From positions 1-6,746 of the forward strand of contig JAKAMD010000195.1 in assembly GCA_021823875.1 (NCBI GenBank): a stretch of DNA of 6,746 nt. The letters run 5' to 3'. This DNA is from Pseudomonadota bacterium (GTDB lineage Bacteria > Pseudomonadota > Alphaproteobacteria > Rhizobiales > Xanthobacteraceae). This document shows, piece after piece, positions 1 through 6,440 of this stretch (the stretch's first letter is position 1; each line of letters starts with the position of its first letter). A program made the position numbers and the translations under genes. Under the pieces are notes generated by a model, which was not told the origin of the DNA, did no database searches, and was given only the letters and a program-made list of their open reading frames with translations.

Positions 1-1
1 C

Positions 2-190
2 AAGGGCGCCTCGGCGTTCCTGGTGCCGGTCGCCAACATGGTCAAGGCGTCGACCGGAAGCTGGCACATGGTCTTCGTGCTCACCGCCGCGATGAATGTG
101 CTGGTGGTGGCGCTCGCCCTGTTCGTGCTCAAACCGATGCGCAACCGCGTGGCGGCGGCCGAGAAGCAGAAGCTGGCGCACGCAGTCTGA
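2..190 (+). CDS. MFS transporter C-terminus, probable oxalate/formate antiporter (5' truncated)
   Basis: Only the last 62 codons are present; the frame is open from the left edge and stops at TGA 188-190. The visible part has a loop ending in ASTGSWHMVFVLTAAMNVL, one hydrophobic helix (about residues 25-45 of the fragment, ending VVALALFVLKPMR) and a short basic, charged cytoplasmic tail (RNRVAAAEKQKLAHAV). This is the usual end of a 12-helix major facilitator protein. The 'ANMVKASTGSWH...FVLKPMR' pattern matches my memory of the OFA (oxalate/formate antiporter, OxlT-like) family, which exchanges dicarboxylates and monocarboxylates across the inner membrane. The family-level call is firm. The substrate is an inference, since the transport-determining helices lie outside the window. 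An intrinsic terminator 40 bases downstream separates it from dapD. Confidence 0.72.
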   Translation, partial: KGASAFLVPVANMVKASTGSWHMVFVLTAAMNVLVVALALFVLKPMRNRVAAAEKQKLAHAV

Positions 191-229
191 CGCGATCCCG
201 ATCCCTGCCGGCGGGCAGGACGCAAGCTG

Positions 230-256
230 AAAAGGCCCCCGCAAGGGGGCCTTTTT
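230..256 (+). terminator. Strong intrinsic terminator after the MFS gene
   Basis: A perfect 11-bp stem (AAAAGGCCCCC at 230-240 pairing with 245-255) closes a GCAA loop (241-244, a GNRA-type tetraloop), and a run of five T follows the GC stem at 252-256. The A-tract on the 5' side gives the reverse strand a matching T-tract, so it could work in both directions. It lies 40 bases after the transporter stop and about 100 bases before dapD, isolating the two units. Confidence 0.9.
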
Positions 257-294
257 CATGTGTATCGCAGGGGTTTTGCGGGCGCCGTCCCGGC

Positions 295-323
295 TTGACA
301 TCGCCCGCCCCGCCCCCGACAAA
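295..323 (+). promoter_or_regulatory. Possible dapD operon promoter (-35 only clear)
   Basis: A perfect TTGACA (295-300, inside CTTGACA) lies between the terminator and dapD, where the operon promoter must be unless transcription reads through. The hexamer 17 bases downstream (GACAAA, 318-323) is a poor -10 match, so only half the signal is convincing. The gap is very GC-rich and no other candidate stands out. Confidence 0.28.
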
Positions 324-352
324 CCGCTGCCGAAGCAAAACCGGGGCGCCCC

Positions 353-1198
<846 letters not shown>

Positions 1199-1201
1199 AC
1201 T

Positions 1202-1624
1202 GTGGCCGAAACCGGAACGAACGGCACGACAGCGCCAGCCGATAGCGGCTCGTTCCTTCTGCTTTTCGGATTCCGCGGCAGCGTCAGCCGCAAGCAATAC
1301 TGGCTCGGGCTTGCGGTTGCGCTGGTGCCGGCCGTGCTGGCCTTGATCCTGGCTGGCGAGGCGAAGAGCACCACCGGCGGCACCAGCGTGGTGTTGCTGA
1401 GCATTCCGCTGTTCGTGCTGTTCGGCTGGATCTATGTCGCCGTCGGGGTCAAGCGGCTGCGCGATCTGGGGTTACCGGCCTGGAGCTACTTTGTTTTCTT
1501 TGCCGCGCCGCTGATCGCGATCATCGCCGCCGTCGAGCTCGTCGAACAGCTCTGGGGATTGATCGTGCTGGCGGCGGCGGCCGTCCTCATCGTTCCGGGT
1601 TTATTGAAGTCCAAAGCACCATGA
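1202..1624 (+). CDS. DUF805 family small membrane protein
   Basis: This is a 140-residue integral membrane protein of unknown biochemical function. It starts at GTG 1202, three bases after the dapD stop. After a polar N-terminus (about 1-18), the FRGSVSRKQYWLG motif (24-36) precedes a first helix (about 34-52). Further hydrophobic segments lie at about 62-82, 95-112 and 117-135, and the cytoplasmic signature VKRLRDLGLPAW (83-94) sits between helices 2 and 3. The 'F.GR.sR..YW' box plus '.KRLRDLG..gW' box define DUF805 (YhaH-like) proteins. The gene is sandwiched in the lysine pathway and its TGA (1622-1624) overlaps the ATG of dapE, so the three genes should be co-transcribed and this one translationally coupled to dapE. 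I recall the same placement in related rhizobial genomes, suggesting a conserved association. A direct role in diaminopimelate synthesis is not shown. The start is uncertain, as no strong Shine-Dalgarno is visible. Confidence 0.88.
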   Translation: MAETGTNGTTAPADSGSFLLLFGFRGSVSRKQYWLGLAVALVPAVLALILAGEAKSTTGGTSVVLLSIPLFVLFGWIYVAVGVKRLRDLGLPAWSYFVFFAAPLIAIIAAVELVEQLWGLIVLAAAAVLIVPGLLKSKAP

Positions 1625-2778
1625 GCACCGATCCCGTTGCCATTGCCCGTGACTTGTTGCGCTGCCCGTCGGTGACGCCGGCGGAAGGCGGCGCGTTGAG
1701 TTTCCTGGAAGACCTACTGAGCAAAGCCGGCTTCCGGGTCGAGCGCGTGACCTTCAGCGAACCGGGCACCGACGATGTCGAGAATCTCTATGCCCGCATC
1801 GGCAGCGAGGCGCCCAATCTGGTGTTCGCCGGCCATAGCGACGTGGTGCCTCCGGGCGACGAGACGAGATGGACGCATCCGCCCTTCGCCGGCGAAATGA
1901 ACGGCAGCGAGCTTTACGGCCGCGGCGCGGTCGACATGAAAGGCGGCATCGCCTGCGCAGTCGCCGCCGTGCTCGACCATCTCAACGGCCATGGGCTCAA
2001 GAAGGGATCGATCTCTTTCTTGATCACCGGTGACGAGGAGAGCATCGCGGTCAACGGCACGCCCAAGCTTCTGCAATGGGCGGCCGCGCGCGGCGAGAAA
2101 TTCGATCACTGCATCCTGGGCGAGCCGAGCAACCAGGAAGAGCTGGGCGACACCATCAAGATCGGCCGGCGCGGCTCGCTCAACGGCCATCTCATTGTCC
2201 GTGGCAAGCAGGGCCATGTGGCCTATCCGGAACGCGCGGTGAATCCGATCCGCGGGCTGGTGACGCTGGTCGAGGCGTTGCAAAGCGAGCCGCTCGACCA
2301 GGGCAGCGCGCAATTCGCACCCTCGCATCTCGAATTCACCTCGGTCGATGTCGGCAACAAGACCGTCAACCTCATCCCCGGCGAGGCGCGGGCGCGTTTC
2401 AACATCCGCTTCAACGATTGCCATACGCTGGAGTCACTGAAGGCGCTGCTCGAAGAGCGCGCCGCCCGGGCGGCCGGCGGTAATATCCGGTTCGCCTTCC
2501 AATGGGAGCCGTCGAACGCGGGCGTGTTCGTCACCGAGCCGGGACCGTTCACCGAACTGGTGGCCAACGCGGTGAAGGAGGTCACCGGGCGCAAGCCGGA
2601 ACTTTCCACCACCGGCGGCACCTCGGACGCGCGTTTCATCACCCACTATTGCCCGGTGGTGGAATTCGGGCTGGTCGGACAGACCATGCACCAGGTCGAC
2701 GAGCGCGTGCCGATCGCCGACCTGCGCGCGCTCACCACGATCTATCGCAAGATCATCGAGCGCTATTTCGCCGGCTGA
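1621..2778 (+). CDS. dapE: Succinyl-diaminopimelate desuccinylase
   Basis: DapE is a cytoplasmic di-zinc M20-family amidohydrolase that hydrolyses N-succinyl-L,L-diaminopimelate to L,L-diaminopimelate and succinate. At 385 residues it is close to the family norm. The catalytic set is complete: His72 and Asp74 in GHSDVVPPGD (71-80), the bridging Asp105 in GRGAVDMKGG (100-109), the general base Glu139 and zinc ligand Glu140 in TGDEES, Glu168 in LGEPSN, and His357 in TMHQVDE. All sit at a near-constant offset from the Haemophilus influenzae enzyme (His67, Asp69, Asp100, Glu134, Glu135, Glu163, His349). The dimerisation (lid) domain spans roughly 182-295, with GRRGSLNGHLIVRGKQGHVA at its start. 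The ATG at 1621 overlaps the upstream DUF805 stop by 4 bases (ATGA), so translation is probably coupled. It works two enzymatic steps after DapD; the intervening aminotransferase is not in this window. It ends the operon as far as can be seen. Confidence 0.97.
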   Translation: MSTDPVAIARDLLRCPSVTPAEGGALSFLEDLLSKAGFRVERVTFSEPGTDDVENLYARIGSEAPNLVFAGHSDVVPPGDETRWTHPPFAGEMNGSELYGRGAVDMKGGIACAVAAVLDHLNGHGLKKGSISFLITGDEESIAVNGTPKLLQWAAARGEKFDHCILGEPSNQEELGDTIKIGRRGSLNGHLIVRGKQGHVAYPERAVNPIRGLVTLVEALQSEPLDQGSAQFAPSHLEFTSVDVGNKTVNLIPGEARARFNIRFNDCHTLESLKALLEERAARAAGGNIRFAFQWEPSNAGVFVTEPGPFTELVANAVKEVTGRKPELSTTGGTSDARFITHYCPVVEFGLVGQTMHQVDERVPIADLRALTTIYRKIIERYFAG

Positions 2779-3012
2779 TCCCCGCGCCCGCGGAGCGTCC
2801 GCCCTCCGCCGCGCCAAGGATAACAATCTTCAGAGCGGAATACTATCAAAATACCGCGAGGATGGCTTCGGCCCGCGCGCCGCCGCCGGGCGGCTTCGCC
2901 CCGGCTTAGCGGAACCGTGCAAATTCCCACCATGCGCGCCGCGCAGGCCTATAATCGGGTCGAACCAAGCGCTATAACGCCAAGCAAAGCCTGCACGTCA
3001 CGGAGGACCGCC
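2779..3012 (+). other. Gap between dapE and the M24 gene; candidate promoter region
   Basis: This stretch of 234 bases has no convincing gene. A GC hairpin (GGGCG-GCTT-CGCCC, 2888-2901) has no T-tract and is at best a weak end signal for the dap operon. A TATAAT hexamer at 2950-2955 and a CTATAA at 2972-2977 resemble -10 elements, but no good -35 lies at the right distance from either. The base composition dips toward AT around 2818-2860 and 2950-3000, as expected for a promoter region. The M24 gene is probably transcribed from here independently of dapE. Confidence 0.4.
3001..3007 (+). promoter_or_regulatory. Ribosome binding site that fixes the M24 gene start
   Basis: CGGAGGA lies five bases before the ATG at 3013 and is the best Shine-Dalgarno match near any in-frame start. 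It favours 3013 over the GTG at 2917 and the ATG at 2932, which would add up to 32 residues of low-complexity sequence covering the candidate promoter. Confidence 0.75.
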
Positions 3013-4314
3013 ATGGACGAGAGAACGCGCGAGCCGCGTACGATCACCGCTCAGGACATCAACCCGCGTTACAACTGGGGCCGCCATCTGCCGGTGCTCG
3101 GCACCATGGGGGTCGACTTCGAGGAACGCGTCGATTACCGGCGGCTGCACCGCTATCGGCTGGCCCGCGCGCAGGCCGCGCTGGAGGCCTCCGACCTCGG
3201 CGCGCTGATCCTGTTCGACGACAACAACATCCGTTACGTCACCTCGACCAAGATCGGCGAATGGGCGCGCGACAAGCTTTCGCGCTGGGCGCTGCTGATC
3301 CGCGGCAAGGATCCGGTCCTGTGGGATTTCGGCTCGGCCGCCGTCCACCACAAGCTCTATTCGCCGTGGCTGCCGGCGGAAAACTGCCGGGCTGGCCTGG
3401 TCGGCCTGCGCGGCACTGTCGATCCGGCCTTCGGCTTGATGAAGCGCCACGCCGAGGAGATGGCCGCGCTGCTGAGAGACGCTGGCGTCTCCAAGATGCC
3501 GGTCGGCGTCGACATCATCGAGCCGCCGATGATGTTCGAACTGGAGAAGGCCGGCATCAAGGTCAAAGACGGCCAGCAGGTCATGCTCTCCGCGCGCGAG
3601 ATCAAGTCGTCCGACGAGATCGCGCTTCTGAACCGCGCCGCCGCCATGGTCGACGGCGCTTATGATCTCATCAACGAGAAGCTCAGGCCGGGCGTGCGCG
3701 AGAACGACATCGTGGCCGAGGTCAACAAGTTCCTCTACACGCACGGCTCCGACGACGTGGAAGCGGTCAACGCCATTTCCGGCGAGCGCTGCAATCCGCA
3801 TCCGCACAACTTCACCGACCGCATGATCCGGCCCGGCGACCAAGCCTTCTTCGACATCCTGCAGTCGTTCATGGGCTATCGCACCTGTTACTACCGCACC
3901 TTCAACGTGGTGCGGGCGACGCCGGCCCAGCACGATGCCTACAAGCTGGCGCGCGAATGGCTGGACAACGCCATCGCCCGCATCAAGCCGGGCGCCTCGA
4001 CCGCGCATATCTGCGAGGTGTTCCCCAAGGCCGATGAGTTCGGCTTCCCCGACGAGATGTCGGCCTTCGGTCTGCAGTTCGCGCACGGACTCGGGCTGAA
4101 CCTGCACGAGCGTCCGATCATCTCGCGCGTGGTGTCGATGGATCACCCGACCGAGATCAAGGAAGGCATGGTGTTCGCGATCGAAACCTGGGCGCCGGCG
4201 ACCGACGGCTATTCCGCCGCGCGCATCGAGGAAGAGGTGGTGGTCACCGACAAGGGCTGCCGGCTGATCTCGCTGTTCCCGGCGGAGGAATTGCCGATCT
4301 CGGCGAAGTATTGA
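3013..4314 (+). CDS. M24-fold (Xaa-Pro peptidase / creatinase-like) hydrolase with Asp-to-Cys metal-site change
   Basis: This 433-residue cytoplasmic protein has the two-domain architecture of prolidase/creatinase-like M24 proteins: an N-terminal creatinase-type domain (about 45-195) and a C-terminal pita-bread domain (about 203-425). Recognisable blocks are SAREIKSSDEIALLNRAA (193-210), HPHNFTDRMIRPGD (263-276), FFDILQSFMGYRTCYYRTF (279-297), HGLGLNLHERP (358-368), GMVFAIETW (385-393) and ARIEEEVVVTDKG (403-415). Canonical M24 metal ligands would be Asp281, a second Asp, His358, Glu391 and Glu406. The second Asp, normally in a GY..D..RTF context, is Cys292 here. Peptidase, creatinase, ectoine-hydrolase and DMSP-lyase (DddP) activities all occur in this fold. 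DddP uses additional aspartates in this same segment that are missing here, so a DddP call is not supported. The substrate is unknown. I recall other bacterial proteins with the same GYRTCYYRTF string, which would make this a subfamily rather than a damaged copy. It is probably a single-gene unit, convergent with the chemoreceptor gene. Confidence 0.85.
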   Translation: MDERTREPRTITAQDINPRYNWGRHLPVLGTMGVDFEERVDYRRLHRYRLARAQAALEASDLGALILFDDNNIRYVTSTKIGEWARDKLSRWALLIRGKDPVLWDFGSAAVHHKLYSPWLPAENCRAGLVGLRGTVDPAFGLMKRHAEEMAALLRDAGVSKMPVGVDIIEPPMMFELEKAGIKVKDGQQVMLSAREIKSSDEIALLNRAAAMVDGAYDLINEKLRPGVRENDIVAEVNKFLYTHGSDDVEAVNAISGERCNPHPHNFTDRMIRPGDQAFFDILQSFMGYRTCYYRTFNVVRATPAQHDAYKLAREWLDNAIARIKPGASTAHICEVFPKADEFGFPDEMSAFGLQFAHGLGLNLHERPIISRVVSMDHPTEIKEGMVFAIETWAPATDGYSAARIEEEVVVTDKGCRLISLFPAEELPISAKY

Positions 4315-4336
4315 TCGGTACGCGCTTGCCCCATGG

Positions 4337-4441
4337 TCATTGCCGGGCTTGACCCGGCAATCCATGGGATAGCGCACCAAGCGTCAGGCCATGTAAGCGG
4401 CGGCAACGCATCATGGATGCCCGGGTCAAGCCCGGGCATGA
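4337..4441. repeat. Paired inverted palindromic repeat (REP/BIME-like) between convergent genes
   Basis: Two 30-base palindromic units in opposite orientation (4337-4366 and 4412-4441) flank a 45-base spacer. Unit 1 folds as ATTGCCGGG-CTTGA-CCCGGCAAT (4339-4361); unit 2 as ATGCCCGGG-TCAAG-CCCGGGCAT (4417-4439). The reverse complement of unit 2 aligns to unit 1 without gaps and with four differences, all falling in two stem base pairs. The pair can therefore form two small hairpins or one long cruciform. The element lies wholly between the stops of the M24 gene (4314) and the chemoreceptor gene (4464). Translations through it (GLDPAIH / GLDPGIH) are familiar spurious peptides from annotated alphaproteobacterial genomes. 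It carries no T-tract, so it is not a classic terminator, but may stabilise or end both convergent transcripts. Confidence 0.85.
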
Positions 4442-4463
4442 CAGCTGAGAGTCTGCGCAGCCC

Positions 4464-6158
4464 TCACGCCGCCCGCACGCGGGCGACGAACTGCAGCGCT
4501 TCTTCCTGCAAAGCGGCCGCTTGGCGGTTGAGATCGGCCACCGACTGGCCGATCTGCTCGGCCGACTGCCGGGTGCGGCCGGCAAATTCGCTGACGCCCG
4601 CCACCGTGGCGGCGAGCTGATGCGTGCGCGCGGCGGCGCCTTCCACACTTTCGGCGATCTTGGCGGTGGCCTCGCTCTGCATGCGCACCGAGCCGGTGAT
4701 GGCGCGCGAGACCGTATCGACCTGCCCGATCACCGCCGACATCGATTGGGTGGCATCGCGCACGCCTTCGATAATGTGGCCAACCGCGCCGGTCTTGTCG
4801 CGGATCGAGGCGAGCGCCTTCGAGGTCTGCGCCGCCAGCGTCTTCACCTCCTGCGCTACCACCGCGAAGCCGCGGCCGGCCTCGCCCGCGCGCGCCGCCT
4901 CGATGGTGGCGTTGAGCGCGAGCAGGTTGGTCTGCGCGGCAATGGCCTGGATCATGCCGGCCACCGCATCGATCTCGCCGACGCTGGCGACCAAGCCGTC
5001 CGCATTGGCGACCGCGACGTCGGCGCGGCGGGTCGCCTCCACCACCACCTTTGCAGCATTGGCGAGCTGGGTGTCGATGGCGCTCATGGCGGCCGACAAT
5101 TCGTCGATGGCCGAGGATACCGTGACGGCCACATGCGTGCTGTCCTCGGCCACCACCGCAGCCGCGCCGGCCGAGCGCCCGGATTCCTCGGCGATGGCGC
5201 GCATCGAACCGGCCGAACCGTCGAGCTGGCTGGCGGACGTGGCAAGCGCGGCCACCACGCTGAGGATCTTGCTCTCGAAGGCGCCGGCGAGCCGCTCCAG
5301 CGCGGCGTGCTTTTCCGCCGCCGCCTGCTCGCGCGCGCGGGCGCGTTGCGCCTGCGCCTCGCGCAAGGCCACGCCGTTGTCGCGAAACACCGACACCGCG
5401 CGCGCCATGACGCCAACCTCGTCGCTGCGCTTGAGTCCCTCGATCGGCACGTCGAACGCGCCCTGCGCGATCTGGCGCGAGACCGCGGCCAGCCGCTGCA
5501 ACGGCCGCGCCACCGTGCGGTGGGTGAGCCACATCGCCAGCACCAGGGTCGCCAGCGTGCCGCCGATCAGCACTGCCAGCAGCATCTCATAGGTCCAGGC
5601 CTTGTCGGCGGTCGCCGCGTCCATCGCCGCCTTGCTCTGCCCGCCAAGGATATCGATCAGCCGGTTCATGCTGGTGGCGGCGTCGACCAGCGCTGGGTCG
5701 AACTTGAACTCCAGCGTCCAGCGCGCCTTCTCGCGGTCGCCCGCCTTGATCATCGCATAGACATCGTTGGCGATGCCGTTGACCAGATCGAGCCGGCGCA
5801 GCATGCCGTTCACGTCATCGCGATGGCCGGGCAGGTATTCCACCACGTCGTTGAGCCAGGCCTTGGCCGCCGCGAACTGGCCGGCGCGCTCGTCGACCGC
5901 CTCGCGCATGGTATCGGCATCCTTGGTGCCTGCCATCTTGTAGGTGGCAAGCCCGAGCGCTTCGACCGCGATCTTGGTTTCGGTCAATGTCATCCGCACC
6001 GGCTCGACCCGTTGCGTCACCGTTTCGTTGATGCGGTCGATGGCGTGCAGGCTGCGCAGACAGAACCAGTTGGCGGCCGCCGAGAGGATGCCGAGCGCGC
6101 CAATCAGCAACACTGCCTTGGCCGCGATCGGCAGGCGAAATCGAAGCGGAGGTAACAT
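4464..6158 (-). CDS. Methyl-accepting chemotaxis protein (transmembrane chemoreceptor)
   Basis: This 564-residue inner-membrane receptor senses a stimulus outside the cytoplasm and controls CheA through CheW. Order of parts: short cytoplasmic N-terminus, TM1 (about 11-33), periplasmic sensor (about 34-189) that is predicted helical and resembles a four-helix-bundle ligand domain, TM2 (about 190-212), HAMP (about 213-265, with RPLQRLAAVSRQIAQG), then the long coiled-coil signalling domain (about 285-560). The kinase-interaction tip is intact: IQAIAAQTNLLALNATIEAARAGEAGRGFAVVAQEVKTLA across 403-442, with the E-A-G-RGFAVVA core. There is no C-terminal CheR/CheB-tethering pentapeptide; the protein ends FVARVRAA. 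AGGA (6165-6168 on the complement) lies six bases ahead of the ATG and supports the start. No che gene is adjacent, so it is an orphan receptor. The ligand cannot be deduced. Confidence 0.95.
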   Translation of the reverse strand: MLPPLRFRLPIAAKAVLLIGALGILSAAANWFCLRSLHAIDRINETVTQRVEPVRMTLTETKIAVEALGLATYKMAGTKDADTMREAVDERAGQFAAAKAWLNDVVEYLPGHRDDVNGMLRRLDLVNGIANDVYAMIKAGDREKARWTLEFKFDPALVDAATSMNRLIDILGGQSKAAMDAATADKAWTYEMLLAVLIGGTLATLVLAMWLTHRTVARPLQRLAAVSRQIAQGAFDVPIEGLKRSDEVGVMARAVSVFRDNGVALREAQAQRARAREQAAAEKHAALERLAGAFESKILSVVAALATSASQLDGSAGSMRAIAEESGRSAGAAAVVAEDSTHVAVTVSSAIDELSAAMSAIDTQLANAAKVVVEATRRADVAVANADGLVASVGEIDAVAGMIQAIAAQTNLLALNATIEAARAGEAGRGFAVVAQEVKTLAAQTSKALASIRDKTGAVGHIIEGVRDATQSMSAVIGQVDTVSRAITGSVRMQSEATAKIAESVEGAAARTHQLAATVAGVSEFAGRTRQSAEQIGQSVADLNRQAAALQEEALQFVARVRAA

Positions 6159-6440
6159 TGGAATTCCTGCAATCCGGAAACAAGAGCGATATAGGCGCGA
6201 TTTCTTCCCGGCGTCTTAATGGACGGGTCACACCACTGTCGTCTTTGTCACAATCCGCGGCGTTAACTTAATCGATCGCGCTTCATTGAACGGCATTCGA
6301 CGGCGCTAAGCCGCATTTAAGCTTTTGCGTGTAAGAGCGGGAGCAGCGGTCCGGACCGGCACCTTTCTACGTTCGACGGGACAGCGCAGCGGATTGGATC
6401 GGCTCAGAGCGGCAACGATCAAAGGCAGTGGGGAGTCGGC
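6159..6440. other. Divergent intergenic region (282 bases)
   Basis: This is the longest gene-free stretch, and more AT-rich than its surroundings in places (6260-6290, 6312-6325). It must hold the start signals for both the minus-strand chemoreceptor and the plus-strand phosphatase-like gene. Two direct GTCACA copies lie exactly 20 bases apart (6227-6232 and 6247-6252), a spacing of about two helical turns. For the plus-strand gene, no -35/-10 pair at good spacing is evident; a TTGAAC at 6286-6291 lacks a partner. GGGGAG (6430-6435) is the ribosome site for the gene starting at 6441. No RNA gene or convincing small ORF was seen. Confidence 0.5.
6189..6218 (-). promoter_or_regulatory. Possible promoter of the chemoreceptor gene
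   Basis: On the minus strand a perfect CTATAT (-10 form common in alphaproteobacteria) reads across 6194-6189. A partial -35 match (TAAGACG, sharing the GAC core of TTGAC) lies about 17 bases upstream at 6212-6218. Transcription would begin near 6182, leaving a leader of about 24 bases that contains the AGGA ribosome site. The -35 is weak. Confidence 0.35.

Noticed and set aside
1714..2424. 236-codon minus-strand frame opposite dapE
   Set aside because: It is a shadow of dapE, whose complete catalytic residue set fixes the coding strand.
2888..2901. Hairpin after dapE as an intrinsic terminator
   Set aside because: The stem is only about five base pairs, has a mismatch when extended, and lacks any T-tract.
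2917..3012. N-terminal extension of the M24 protein from GTG 2917
   Set aside because: There is no ribosome site at 2917, the added residues resemble no M24 N-terminus, and CGGAGGA sits correctly before the ATG at 3013.
3013..4314. DMSP lyase DddP as the identity of the M24 gene
   Set aside because: The fold is the same, but the extra aspartates DddP uses in the segment after the first metal Asp are Leu283 and Cys292 here, so the specific activity is not supported.
2998..4380. 460-codon open frame on the minus strand opposite the M24 gene
   Set aside because: It is an antisense shadow caused by high third-position GC. It has no recognisable domain, its composition is rich in Arg, His, Asp and Val, and the plus-strand M24 protein is unambiguous.
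4209..4439. Small ORFs through the palindromic repeat (GLDPGIH / GLDPAIH peptides)
   Set aside because: They are translations of the repeat itself, a well-known source of spurious small-protein annotations. They have no ribosome site, and the minus-strand one overlaps the end of the M24 gene.
4521..6155. 544-codon open frame on the plus strand opposite the chemoreceptor
   Set aside because: It is the complement of a clear methyl-accepting chemotaxis protein. The product is a low-complexity Arg/His/Gly/Leu-rich string with no known motif.
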